Source of the DNA: Halalkalibacter urbisdiaboli
GTDB taxonomy: Bacteria; Bacillota; Bacilli; Bacillales; Bacillaceae_D
Direction of reading: 5' to 3'
NCBI RefSeq assembly: GCF_002156385.1
Contig: NZ_MVJM01000005.1
Location: 1-40,256, forward strand
DNA: 40,256 nt
Below are positions 17,324 to 30,492 of this stretch, piece by piece. Numbering within the stretch: position 1 is the first letter of the stretch; each line of letters begins with the position of its first letter. The position numbers and the translations under genes were made by a program. The notes beneath the pieces are model-generated. The model searched no databases, was not told the origin of the DNA, and saw only the letters and a list, made by a program, of their open reading frames with translations.

Positions 17324-19588
17324 ATGAAAAATGTTCTTGGGAAAATTGGAGGCTCGATTGTTAAATTTCGTTGGTTTATCCTGTGTTTTTGGGTGGTCGC
17401 TACAATTATTGGAGGTGTATATGGTTCACAACTGGCGCCTGCTTTAACGGGAGGTGGTTGGGATGTTCCCAATGCAGACTCGACAACTGCCGCAAGCTTA
17501 ATAGACGACCATGTTGAAGGTAGAAGTGAGACTAATTTGACTTTTGTAATAAAGGATACACGCTATCAAGTTGGGTCAAATCAATATGAAGAAAATTTAG
17601 AAAAGGTCAAAAAATTTTTACTAGATGAACCGGAAATAAGTCAGGTCGTTACGATCTTAGATGTAAGTGAAGAAATGAAATCACAATTTCAAGGAACTGA
17701 CGCTTATACAAGTTTAGGCTTTATTGAAATGGATATTGACGCTGGTTTTGCACAAAAGGCTCTACCTGACATTCAAGAAAGGTTGGATCAAAAAGCTGAG
17801 CAATTAGCGATAGAAGTTGTTTTGTTAGGTGCACCCGCATTTTGGGGAGAAATTAGTAAAATAAGTCAAGAAGGGCTTGAGCATGCCCATCTTTATGCGT
17901 TGCCGATTATCGTCGTAGTCCTTCTGTTTGTATTTCGAACAGTTATTTCTGCGTTGACTCCTCTTGTGTTATCGATTACATCGATCGTTATTACGTCTGG
18001 CTTACTATTTGGTATAACTCATTTAACTGAGCTTTCGGTGTTTGCTCAGGATTCTGCGATGATGATTGGTCTTGGAGTAGGAATTGATTTTGCTCTTGTA
18101 TTTGTTATGAGGTTTAAAGAGGAGATAGCTAGGGCTACAGTTAAAGATGCAATAGAGAAGACTATGTCGACAGCTGGTCATGCTATTCTTTTTTCAGGGA
18201 TTACCATTATAGGGACGATGGCTATGATTCTATTTGTTGAAGTAGCGGCAATCCGTTCAATTGCTCTTGGAATTATTGTCGTAGTATTTCTGTTATTACT
18301 TACAAGCTTAACCCTACTACCTGCATTTTTAGCTATAATAGGAATAAAGATTAACGCCCTTAAAATCCCTTTTCAAACAAGTAAAGGGGGTGGAGGGAAA
18401 TGGTACCGATTGTCACGTCGGGTCATGAGGCGGCCTATTCTGTATTTAGCAGGAGCCGTATTCGTATTACTTTCGTTATCATGGCCAGCCTTACAGTTAG
18501 AAACAGCCTCATCAGATGTAAGGATTTTACCAGATGGTTCGAATATAAAACAAGGTGTCGAACAGCTACAAGACGGTTTTGGACTTGGATACACCTCACC
18601 AATTCAAGTTGTCGTTCATTTAGAAGATAAAAAGGCAACGGATGTAGAGGTGTTGCAACAAGTCGACTCGTTAATTAACAGAATTCGTTTAGATGAAAAT
18701 GTGGAAGGCGTGACGTCGATATTATCTTTTTTTGAAGGAGTAGATAAAGAGTTTATTCGCTTAGCTCTCGATGAAGGTCAGATTGATGAACATACGAGAC
18801 GCCAGCTGCAAAGATATGTAAATGAATCACAAAATACGTTGATTATTGAAATTGTTACAAAGCATTACGCTTCTAGTGATGAAACTAAAGCACTTGTAAC
18901 TGAATTAAGAGAGAACATGGTTCCTAATGCAATAAGCGATGCACTCGTTGTAGTCGGCGGGGAAACAGCTCAAGGAATGGATACAAATGAGTCACTCAGT
19001 CATAGCTTGAAGTATGTCTTAATCTATACGTTAGTTTTCATTTTTGTCGTTCTAATGATTACATTTAAAAGCATTTTATTGCCTTTAAAGGCTGTTATGA
19101 TGAATTTGCTTTCTTTAAGTGCAACCTATGGAGTCGTCGTTGCTGTGTTTAATTGGGGTTGGGGTGGTGATCTATTAGGTTTTGGTGATTATGGGATGCT
19201 CCAGGAGCTAGTCCCAATTCTCTTATTGGGTTTATTGTTTAGTTTAAGTACGGACTATGAAGTTTTTCTTTTAGAACGGGTAAAAGAAGAATTTGAAGAA
19301 AGCAACAATAGCGATGAGAGTGTTGCAATTGGTCTTGAGAAAACGGCCCCTATGATATCGGGTGCAGCTCTTATTATGGTCGCTGTGTTTGGCTCCTTTG
19401 CCTTTGCTGGTATTTTACCGATGCAGCAACTAGGTTTGGGTATGGCAGTTGCCATTGCGCTTGATGCAACGATTGTACGATTATTTCTTGTTCCAGCCAC
19501 AATGAAATTACTTGGCAAGTGGAACTGGTGGTTCCCAGGTAAAAAACAAAGCTGGGAAGAGAAGATTGCAAACAAAGCGGTTAGTTAA
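17324..19588 (+). CDS. MMPL-family RND transporter
   Basis: 754 aa with the two-fold repeat of MMPL exporters. One membrane segment near residues 17-35 is followed by a large extracytoplasmic loop (about 36-180) and five membrane segments (190-345). A second half repeats this (TM near 372-390, loop to about 565, five TMs to 735). GLGVGIDFALVFVMRFKEE and its counterpart LSTDYEVFLLERVKEE carry the conserved proton-relay-type Asp. Substrates in this family include lipids, peptides and drugs; not predictable here. ATG 17324 has GGAGGGAG upstream. First gene of a three-gene operon with its own kinase and regulator. Confidence 0.92.
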   Translation: MKNVLGKIGGSIVKFRWFILCFWVVATIIGGVYGSQLAPALTGGGWDVPNADSTTAASLIDDHVEGRSETNLTFVIKDTRYQVGSNQYEENLEKVKKFLLDEPEISQVVTILDVSEEMKSQFQGTDAYTSLGFIEMDIDAGFAQKALPDIQERLDQKAEQLAIEVVLLGAPAFWGEISKISQEGLEHAHLYALPIIVVVLLFVFRTVISALTPLVLSITSIVITSGLLFGITHLTELSVFAQDSAMMIGLGVGIDFALVFVMRFKEEIARATVKDAIEKTMSTAGHAILFSGITIIGTMAMILFVEVAAIRSIALGIIVVVFLLLLTSLTLLPAFLAIIGIKINALKIPFQTSKGGGGKWYRLSRRVMRRPILYLAGAVFVLLSLSWPALQLETASSDVRILPDGSNIKQGVEQLQDGFGLGYTSPIQVVVHLEDKKATDVEVLQQVDSLINRIRLDENVEGVTSILSFFEGVDKEFIRLALDEGQIDEHTRRQLQRYVNESQNTLIIEIVTKHYASSDETKALVTELRENMVPNAISDALVVVGGETAQGMDTNESLSHSLKYVLIYTLVFIFVVLMITFKSILLPLKAVMMNLLSLSATYGVVVAVFNWGWGGDLLGFGDYGMLQELVPILLLGLLFSLSTDYEVFLLERVKEEFEESNNSDESVAIGLEKTAPMISGAALIMVAVFGSFAFAGILPMQQLGLGMAVAIALDATIVRLFLVPATMKLLGKWNWWFPGKKQSWEEKIANKAVS

Positions 19589-19606
19589 AATAGGAGGAAA
19601 ATGCAA

Positions 19607-21109
19607 ATGTCCATCCGTTTTAAGCTACTTATATCATATATTTTAGCAATTCTTGCGCCAATCATTCTCCTTTCGTTATTTATTCTTCTAACGATGAACA
19701 TCTTTAGTGAACACCTTTCTGGACTAAAGAATTTTTATAATATAGCTGAAACGGATACATTTGAAAGCTTTTTAAATGATGAGTTATTTCCGATTGTAAA
19801 TGTTCAAAATGAGGTGCGACAAGACCCGGACCACTTATTAACAGAATCCTATTTAAGTTTGTACACTAGTCAGTTAGAAAAGAGGCAGGCCGGTTTTTTT
19901 GTGATAAAGGGGACAGAATTCATTTATCAATCAGATCTTTTTACTAAAGCTATTACTGAACAGCTATCCAAACCTTATGGGCCATCTATCTATCATACCG
20001 AAGCTATTACGATGGATGGTCGTAGTTATCAAAGCTTACGGATGGCGGTCGAATATGGAGACGGTACGCCAGGTGCGCTTTATTTAGTCATTGAAACGAG
20101 TCCGATTGTAAAAATACTGAATACATCCTTACCGACTGTCGGTCTCCTATTCCTCTTTTCTGTTATTGTGACAAATTGTTTGCTTACTCATTTTATTTCT
20201 CGAAGTGTTATTAAAAGTTTACAAGATCTAAAAGGTGCAGCAGAGCATATAAAAGAAGGGAATTTAGATTTTAGTTTAGAGACGTGTCACTGTAAAGACG
20301 AAATTGGGCAAGTGGTCGATGCATTCGAGGAGATGAGGATTCGGCTAAAAGAATCGATCGAAACAAATCTTAAAGTCGATAATAATCGGAAAGAGCTCAT
20401 TTCAAACATTTCGCATGATTTACGAACGCCGGTGACAGCAATAAAAGGCTACGTAGAAGGTATTCGTGACGGTGTTGCAAATAATCCTGAGAAGCTTGAC
20501 CGCTATATTGAAACGATCTATAAAAAAGCGAGTGATTTAGATAAATTAATTGACGAGTTATTTTTCTATTCAAAACTTGATTTAAAACGCGTATCGTTTC
20601 ATTTTGAAGAAGTAAATAGCAACGACTATTTACAGGATTGTATTGATGATTTACGAATCGATTTTCGTTGCAAGAACGTACACTTTAACTATGAAAATAA
20701 CAATTTATATGAAACAACGGTTATGGCCGATAGAGTTCAGTTAAAAAGAGTCATTCTCAATATCATTGAAAATAGCTTAAAATTTATAGAAAAAGAAGAA
20801 AAAAGAATTTCTGTTACGTTAAAGGAAGAAGCGGAGTATGTCGCAATTGAAATAACCGATAATGGAATCGGGATCTCCTCCGAACATCTTCCCTTAATTT
20901 TTGACCGATTTTATCGGGAGGACTCCGCCAGATCAAACGAAAATGGTGGAAGTGGTCTCGGATTAGCCATTGCAAAGGAAATCATCCTTGCTCATGGTGG
21001 AAGGATTTGCGCTGAAAGCAAGCTTGGAGATGGTACGACGATACGTTTTACCTTAAAGAGAGTTCTTTCTGACGACGCTTATGCAAAAGAAAAGGGAGGG
21101 ATAGAGTGA
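19607..21109 (+). CDS. Sensor histidine kinase
   Basis: 500 aa from ATG 19607 (an ATG at 19601 is only 3 bases from AGGAGG, so the second is preferred). Two membrane segments (about 8-32 and 178-200) enclose an extracytoplasmic sensor domain of about 145 residues with no motif I recognise. Then a HAMP linker (200-250), HisKA with NISHDLRTPVTAIKGY (phospho-His about residue 270) and an HATPase domain with DNGIGISSEHLPLIFDRFYR and GSGLGLAIAKEI. It follows the MMPL gene by 12-18 bases and overlaps the regulator by 4 bases, so it probably senses the transporter's substrate or an envelope stress. Confidence 0.92.
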   Translation: MSIRFKLLISYILAILAPIILLSLFILLTMNIFSEHLSGLKNFYNIAETDTFESFLNDELFPIVNVQNEVRQDPDHLLTESYLSLYTSQLEKRQAGFFVIKGTEFIYQSDLFTKAITEQLSKPYGPSIYHTEAITMDGRSYQSLRMAVEYGDGTPGALYLVIETSPIVKILNTSLPTVGLLFLFSVIVTNCLLTHFISRSVIKSLQDLKGAAEHIKEGNLDFSLETCHCKDEIGQVVDAFEEMRIRLKESIETNLKVDNNRKELISNISHDLRTPVTAIKGYVEGIRDGVANNPEKLDRYIETIYKKASDLDKLIDELFFYSKLDLKRVSFHFEEVNSNDYLQDCIDDLRIDFRCKNVHFNYENNNLYETTVMADRVQLKRVILNIIENSLKFIEKEEKRISVTLKEEAEYVAIEITDNGIGISSEHLPLIFDRFYREDSARSNENGGSGLGLAIAKEIILAHGGRICAESKLGDGTTIRFTLKRVLSDDAYAKEKGGIE

Positions 21110-21795
21110 AAAGAATTTTAATCATTGAGGATGATTTAAGTATAGCCGAACTTCAACGGGATTATTTAGAAATGAGTGAAATGGATGTCGTGATCGAAAC
21201 AAGAGGTGATCTCGGTTTACAGAAAGCATTAACCGAAGCATTCGATTTACTAATTCTTGATTTAATGCTCCCGAATATGAATGGTTTTGATATATGTAAA
21301 CAAATTCGCTCCCAAACCAATCTCCCTATTTTGATGGTATCCGCTAAAAAAGAAGATATTGATATCATAAGAGGACTTGGCTTAGGGGCTGATGACTATA
21401 TGACAAAACCTTTTAGTCCAAGTGAGCTTGTTGCCAGAGTGAAAGCTCATTTAGCTCGTTATGAAAGGCTTGTGGGACAAGAATCTAAAGTGAAAGAGGA
21501 GCTTTGCATTCGTGGACTTATCATCGACAAGAGAGCAAGAAGAGTTTATGTTAATGAAAAAGAAGTGACGTTAACCTCGAAAGAATACGATTTGTTGATG
21601 TTTCTTGCGATTCACCCAAATCAAGTATTTACAAAAAACGATTTATTTGAACGAATATGGGGGATGGACTCAGCTGGAGATATCGCAACTGTCACCGTTC
21701 ATATCGGAAGAATTCGGGAAAAAATAGAATTGACATCAGCAGAACCTCAATATATTGAAACTATTTGGGGTGTTGGGTATCGTTTTAAAGCATGA
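21106..21795 (+). CDS. OmpR-family response regulator
   Basis: 229 aa. Receiver domain: acidic pair EDD at 8-10, phospho-acceptor Asp52 in LILDLMLP, Lys101 in YMTKPF. The C-terminal winged helix has LTSKEYDLLMFL and TVTVHIGRIREKIE with GVGYRF at the end. The start is GTG 21106, overlapping the kinase stop (GTGA). Cognate partner of the upstream kinase; likely controls the MMPL operon. Confidence 0.93.
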   Translation: MKRILIIEDDLSIAELQRDYLEMSEMDVVIETRGDLGLQKALTEAFDLLILDLMLPNMNGFDICKQIRSQTNLPILMVSAKKEDIDIIRGLGLGADDYMTKPFSPSELVARVKAHLARYERLVGQESKVKEELCIRGLIIDKRARRVYVNEKEVTLTSKEYDLLMFLAIHPNQVFTKNDLFERIWGMDSAGDIATVTVHIGRIREKIELTSAEPQYIETIWGVGYRFKA

Positions 21796-21823
21796 TGGGC
21801 TGTGTGTGAAATGGTTGTCAGGC

Positions 21824-22035
21824 TAAAATGTTGGAGATAATATCATTGGCTTTGGTTCGTATCATTACAAATATATGACAGGCATGAAGGTGAAACGAGA
21901 CGCGAAGAATTAGTAAAGGACTTTGTGGTAGGGCTTGTGTGTATATTAATAAAGTACCAGATATTAATATTGATGTGCTAAAGCTACTTATTATGCAATC
22001 CGATAAGTACTCAATTAAAAAAAGAGACTGGCCAA
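21824..22035 (+). pseudogene. DUF1801 remnant
   Basis: Pieces of a DUF1801 (YdhG-like) protein in shifted frames. DNIIGFGSYHYKYMTG is read at 21836-21883, and ACVYINKVPDINIDVLKLLI at about 21933-21993. In intact members a GREGDW...LGKHKTGKSCLYI stretch joins these two; here the middle is deleted and the frame is broken. No ribosome binding site is found. Dead gene. Confidence 0.75.
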
Positions 22036-22065
22036 AGGTAAAAATCTGAAGGTCAGTCTCTTTTA
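22018..22065 (-). terminator. Terminator of the GAF-GGDEF gene
   Basis: AAAAGAGACTG / CAGTCTCTTTT stem next to the stop of the minus-strand gene, with A-run giving U on the minus strand. Confidence 0.85.
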
Positions 22066-22067
22066 TC

Positions 22068-23525
22068 TTAAGATTCCTTAAAAAATGCTAATTGGTTTTT
22101 TCCGTGTCCTTTCGCTTTATACATAGCCTGATCCGCATATTTTTTCAGTTCTGATAAAGTCGAGGCATGCTTAGGGTACATCGAAATACCAAGACTAGCG
22201 GTTACCTTTAATTCCTCACCACGAAATACGACAGGCTCTTTCACTAGTCCAATAATATTCTTAGCGATTTCTTGGACAGAATCTTGATTGTCTTTCCGAA
22301 TAATAAAGGCAAACTCATCCCCACCTAATCGAGCGACCATGCCAATATCCTTCACACAATCCTGTAACCTTTGAGCAACCTCAATTAAAAGCTCATCCCC
22401 AAATGAATGTCCATGTGTATCATTAATTTCTTTAAATTCGTCTAAATCGAGAATCATAATAAAAAGAGATTCATCAGTCATGACAGAATCAAAATAGTTT
22501 CGTAAAAGAAGCCGGTTTGGAAGCTTTGTTAAATCGTCATGATAGGCTAAAAAGTAAATTTTCTCCTCGTCTCTTTTTTTCTCTAACGCAATCGAAGCAA
22601 GTGCGGAAAAGTTACTTAAGCGCTCAATTTCTTCATTTGAAGGTGAGGTTGGCTCTTTGTAATAAATAGCGAATGTTCCAAGTACATCATGATTTGATGC
22701 AAAAATTGGGAAGGACCAGCAGGATTTTAACCCTTCTGCTACAGCAAGTTCCTGATAATTCTCCCACAAAGGATCATGTTGGATATCCGTAACAATGACA
22801 TGTTCTTTTCGATAGGCCGCGGTTCCGCATGATCCCTGTTTTGGACCGATTGGTACTTGGCGAAGTAGGTGTTTATAGGTATCCGATAAAGTTGGTGCTG
22901 ACAATAGCGTTAGGATATTCGCTACAGGATCAGAGCCAAGAATGGAACAGTATACAGCTTGATTTAATTGTTCTACAGTATAGCAAATTTGATCTAAAAT
23001 ACCATCCAAGGAGCTTCCTTGGGCAATGGCTGTTAAAATTTTGTTATGGTCATGTAATTCTTTTTGCGCTTGCTCTCTTTTAAGAATTTCTTCATCAAAC
23101 TCCATTAAGGTTTTTATATAGTCCGCCATACTTTGAATAAAGGAGATATGATTCTCGTTAAAATGGAATGGAATTGAATCAACGGCACAAAGTGTTCCAA
23201 TGATCACACCGTTTTTTGCCGTTATTGGTGTTCCAAGGTAACTTTTTAAGCTTTTTGATATTTCCAATTCCTTTGTCATAGGATGAAGGGTTAAATCAGG
23301 TATCGCTAGCGGTTCACGACCGCAACCAATATTAACTTTTCATAAAGAATCCATATATAAATGTTCGGAGCCCTTAACAACTAAAAGCTCTTCTTTATTA
23401 AAGGCTTGAACGATACGATTTGTTTTGCCATCGTTTAAAGCAATATAAAAAGTATTTGTCCCGATAAAATTAGCCATCATTTTAAACACTTGCTTTGCCG
23501 AGGTCATTAATTTTGGTACATTCAT
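22068..23525 (-). pseudogene. GAF-GAF-GGDEF diguanylate cyclase interrupted by one TGA
   Basis: Read as one frame from ATG 23525 (AGAGGAG upstream) to 22068 this is 485 codons with a single in-frame TGA at 23340-23342. The first part (61 codons, MNVPKLMTSAKQVFKMM...) is the start of a GAF domain. After the TGA the frame resumes KVNIGCGREPLAIPDLTLHP and finishes that GAF domain. A second GAF domain and a GGDEF domain follow, with the motif RLGGDEFAFI. The inhibitory RxxD site is not present (KDIG at that place). The downstream ATG at 23279 has no ribosome binding site, so a separate protein is unlikely. Either a nonsense mutation, a sequencing error or readthrough. Confidence 0.82.
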
Positions 23526-23675
23526 GATAATATGCTCCTCTGTAAATTATGCTAAATTATATTGTAATAAAAAAAGTGGACAATGAGTAGTAAAGAAATT
23601 TGAAAAAGAAGATCAGTAGCGATCTGTTAGGGTAAAAAATGTAGTGATAAATATTCCAAGAAAACTCAGAGTTAA

Positions 23676-23837
23676 ACTTGTCATTATTTAATATCGGGTG
23701 GCGTTATTGAGGCTATTGAAGGTGCAAAACAAAGCTTATATACAATTGAGGTATCAATGATTAGATTAATTGAAGTCAATCCCGAGTTAGCGGATGATCC
23801 CTACGTTCAAACGGTACTAGGAGGAGCAGTACAATAA
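23676..23837 (+). pseudogene. C-terminal fragment of an unidentified gene
   Basis: An open stretch without start codon or ribosome binding site. It reads SGGVIEAIEGAKQSLYTIEV and then SMIRLIEVNPELADDPYVQT with a stop at 23835. It looks like a genuine helical protein tail. A weak terminator-like stem (GCCT/AGGC, T-run) follows near 23948-23972. I do not know the family. Probably a truncated relic. Confidence 0.5.
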
Positions 23838-23989
23838 CTTTCGGGTGGAGATACTGATTCATGCTTTATTTGCAATCACGAAAAGGAACAGATGTTATGA
23901 AGAAATAGTAAATAGATGGTGAGTTGCCTTCAAGGGTATTTGGAGGCATTTTATTTATTATTTGATTATCTCTTACGAAGTTGTAGAGA

Positions 23990-24016
23990 AACGACAAGGG
24001 GAGCCCTTGTCGTAGG
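23990..24016 (-). terminator. Hairpin after the second YjcZ-like gene
   Basis: ACGACAAGGG / CCCTTGTCGT perfect stem with a 3-base loop just past the stop of 24020-24112. The U-run on the minus strand is weak (TTTCTCT). Confidence 0.65.
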
Positions 24017-24019
24017 TAA

Positions 24020-24112
24020 TTATCTATTAAACGATATAATCCGACCTACAATTACGAGTAGGGTAAATAACACAATGATTAATGTAAAGTAGCTTCCTGT
24101 TACGTGACTCAT
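24020..24112 (-). CDS. YjcZ-like sporulation mini-protein, copy 2
   Basis: 30 aa: MSHVTGSYF then hydrophobic helix TLIIVLFTLLVIVGRII and a short tail SFNR. Same layout as 16981-17067, with GGGAGG before ATG 24112. The tail is basic, unlike copy 1. The upstream region shares TTTTTGAGT-ACTACACGA and the block ACATTCCCCCACCCATT (minus strand, 24170-24187) with copy 1, so the pair arose by duplication including its control region. Confidence 0.85.
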   Translation of the reverse strand: MSHVTGSYFTLIIVLFTLLVIVGRIISFNR

Positions 24113-24332
24113 AAAGAATAACCTCCCTTTTTGAGTAACTACACGAAATCTTTAAGTAGATATGTAGTTAATGGGTGGGGGAATGTCTCGTTTCCCTAAT
24201 AAATAGGTGAGTGTCCCCGATTGCTTCTATCTATAGAAATGTTTCCTGTTTTTTTCTAAGGAGTTATTGTCTTTTTCGTGAAGTTATGTTAGATTATTAA
24301 ATCTAGCCGCAAAAAAATATCTCAAAAAACAC

Positions 24333-24361
24333 TTGCGTAGAACTTTATAACGTGATATATT
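24333..24361 (+). promoter_or_regulatory. rRNA promoter P1
   Basis: TTGCGT (24333-24338), exact 17-base spacer, TATATT (24356-24361), followed by a GTCGCTGA start-site region. Confidence 0.8.
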
Positions 24362-24417
24362 ATTACTTGTCGCTGACAACGGACTTGAATAGTCCTTAAA
24401 AAACTTTTAAAAAGTTG

Positions 24418-24446
24418 TTGCGTAGAACAAATTATTATGTTATGAT
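24418..24446 (+). promoter_or_regulatory. rRNA promoter P2
   Basis: TTGCGT (24418-24423), 17 bases, TATGAT (24441-24446), again followed by GTCGCTGA. P1 and P2 share the -35, the AGAAC after it and the start region, so they form a tandem duplicate 85 bases apart, as in Bacillus rrn operons. Confidence 0.82.
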
Positions 24447-24474
24447 AATAAATGTCGCTGATGAGTGACAAACA

Positions 24475-24489
24475 AGTTCTTTGAAAACT
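24475..24489 (+). promoter_or_regulatory. boxA antitermination site in the 16S leader
   Basis: AGTTCTTTGAAAACT, the Bacillus rrn boxA that loads NusB/S10, about 95 bases before 16S. Confidence 0.8.
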
Positions 24490-24581
24490 GAACAAAAGCC
24501 AAGCGAAAAAGAGATTGTTTTATTTCGATAAAATCAAATCTCGTCAATTTATTATTTATTCGAGCTAATCAGCTCACCATT

Positions 24582-26137
<1,556 letters not shown>

Positions 26138-26296
26138 TGGAGTTTAACTCTAGTCGACAGACAACTTCGGTTGTTTGACGCTTGTGCTATTTGTTCAGTT
26201 TTGAGAGAACTCAAAACTCTCAATTATAATTGGAAGGATTTACTCCTTTCAAAAATTTGTGTCTAGTGTTATAGTAAATAACCTAGCCGTAAATAT

Positions 26297-26311
26297 GGTT
26301 CTTTGAAAACT
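26297..26311 (+). promoter_or_regulatory. boxA in the 16S-23S spacer
   Basis: GGTTCTTTGAAAACT, the second antitermination site, before 23S. The rest of the spacer (26137-26416) has no tRNA and no ORF. Confidence 0.75.
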
Positions 26312-26416
26312 AGATAATGAATGTAAACAATGTTTTGTTCACCGGAGTCTTAACTGACTTTGTTTGAACGAGCATGTCAAGAATTCAAAACGACTTTTTT
26401 AAATAAGACGTTTTGG

Positions 26417-26535
26417 CAAAGAGAACCGAGAAGTTCGAGGAAACAAGTGGCTGAGGAATGGAGCGTACACCCGTACGTGACATGACCGAAGACCATGCAG
26501 TTGACGAAGAAATTCGAAGGTTATCTGAAGCCAAA
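26417..26535 (+). repeat. rRNA-spacer hairpin element, copy 2 (before 23S)
   Basis: Homologous to the elements before the 5S genes, though it sits in a different spacer. It ends one base before 23S. The stem GTGA/TCAC of the other copies is GTGG (26447-26450) with CCAT (26493-26496) here: an A-U pair became G-C and a G-C became G-U, so pairing is kept. AACC/GGTT, TTCG/CGAA and CGTAC/GTACG are kept too. Confidence 0.8.
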
Positions 26536-26536
26536 T

Positions 26537-29473
<2,937 letters not shown>

Positions 29474-29563
29474 ATAACATTCTTGACAGATGTCACACTC
29501 AGATTGTGACTTGTTTACACATTATCTAGTTTTGAGAGAATCATCTCAACATTCTTAGTTTGA

Positions 29564-29683
29564 CAAAGAAAACCAAGAAGTTCGAGGAAGCAAGTGACTG
29601 AGGAATGGAGCGTACACCCGTACGTGACATGACCGAAGATCACGCAGCTGACGAAGAAATTCGCCGGTTATCTGAAGTCAAAA
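29564..29683 (+). repeat. rRNA-spacer hairpin element, copy 3 (before 5S)
   Basis: Nearly identical to copy 1: GTGA (29594-29597) with TCAC (29640-29643), tip CGTAC-ACCC-GTACG. The spacer before it (29513-29563) is also identical to 1-51. The bases AGTTTG occur both before the element and at the start of 5S. Confidence 0.78.
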
Positions 29684-29685
29684 AG

Positions 29686-29801
29686 TTTGGTGGCGATAGC
29701 GAAGAGGTCACACCCGTTCCCATGCCGAACACGGTCGTTAAGCTCTTTTGCGCCGATGGTAGTTGGAGGATTCCTCCTGCGAGAGTAGGACGTTGCCAGG
29801 C
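29686..29801 (+). rRNA. rrf: 5S ribosomal RNA
   Basis: 116 nt, same ends as the first 5S. The helix GGAGG/CCTCC replaces GGGGG/CCCCC. The transcript continues into the tRNA cluster. Confidence 0.97.
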
Positions 29802-29824
29802 ATAACTAAATAATTTCTTATTAT

Positions 29825-29900
29825 GGGGCCTTAGCTCAGCTGGGAGAGCGCCTGCCTTGCACGCAGGAGGTCAGCGGTTCGATCCCGCTAGGCTCCACCA
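29825..29900 (+). tRNA. tRNA-Ala (TGC)
   Basis: 76 nt, acceptor GGGGCCT pairs with AGGCTCC, anticodon loop CTTGCAC, CCA encoded. First of the 21 tRNAs after 5S. Confidence 0.97.
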
Positions 29901-29912
29901 AATAATTCATGC

Positions 29913-30005
29913 GGAGGAATACCCAAGTCCGGCTGAAGGGATCGGTCTTGAAAACCGACAGGCGGGTTAAACCGCGCGGGGGTTCGAATCCCTCTTCCTC
30001 CGCCA
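29913..30005 (+). tRNA. tRNA-Ser (TGA)
   Basis: 93 nt with the long variable arm of class II tRNAs; anticodon in GGTCTTGAAAACC; CCA encoded. Confidence 0.96.
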
Positions 30006-30020
30006 TCAAATCTACAACGA

Positions 30021-30150
30021 CACCGGGTGGAGCATGAAGCGAAACTTCGTAGAAAAAACATCGACATGTCTCGACGCATGACCTTCTTGAAACACGAGAA
30101 GAGAAAGAGACAACATCATTGAGTAAACAACATCCATTACTATATGACGA
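30021..30150 (+). repeat. tRNA-fMet-linked repeat unit 1 (130 bp)
   Basis: Begins with a worn copy of the first 14 nt of tRNA-fMet (CACCGGGTGGAGCA). Then a hairpin ATGAAG-CGAAA-CTTCGT, and a stem GTCTC (30068-30072) with GAGAC (30107-30111) that encloses CTTCT/AGAAG (30083-30101). It ends with an A/T-rich tail ACAACATCCATTACTATATGA-type sequence. The tRNA start has lost its CG, so this is the oldest-looking unit. Non-coding. Confidence 0.85.
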
Positions 30151-30280
30151 CGCAGGGTGGAGCATGAAGCGAAACTTCGTAGAAAAAACATCGACATGTC
30201 TCGACGCATGACCTTCTTGAAACACGAGAAGAGGAAGAGACAACATCATTGAGTAAACAACATCCATTACTATATGACGA
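30151..30280 (+). repeat. tRNA-fMet-linked repeat unit 2 (130 bp)
   Basis: Almost identical to unit 1 and exactly the same length. Starts CGCAGGGTGGAGCA, one base off the true tRNA-fMet 5' end. Stem GTCTC/GAGAC at 30198-30202 and 30237-30241. Confidence 0.87.
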
Positions 30281-30410
30281 CGCGGGGTGGAGCAACGAGC
30301 ATTCTCATCGTGAAAATGCTACGAGTAACATCGACGCATCAACTTCTTAAAATACAAGAAGAGGAAGATGTATTCTTCATTGAAAAACAACATCCATTAC
30401 TTTAAAACGA
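30281..30410 (+). repeat. tRNA-fMet-linked repeat unit 3 (130 bp, diverged)
   Basis: Same length, but a different interior. Starts with a perfect 14-nt copy of the tRNA-fMet 5' end, then ACGAGCATTCTCATCGT. The GTCTC/GAGAC stem is replaced at the same places by ACATC (30328-30332) and GATGT (30367-30371), i.e. three compensatory pair changes. Inner stem CTTCT/AGAAG and the AGAGGAA strand are kept. It abuts the intact tRNA-fMet. Confidence 0.87.
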
Positions 30411-30487
<77 letters not shown>

Positions 30488-30492
30488 AAAAT

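Noticed and set aside
23340-23342. Selenocysteine at the TGA
   Set aside because: A small hairpin follows, but it lacks clear SECIS features and no Sec genes are visible; kept only as something to exclude.
29836-30267. A 143-aa minus-strand frame through tRNA-Ala, tRNA-Ser and the repeats
   Set aside because: It repeats its own sequence because of the 130-bp period and covers tRNA genes; not coding.
30021-30410. CRISPR array
   Set aside because: The repeated part is nearly the whole 130-bp unit, there are no variable spacers of equal size, and no cas genes.
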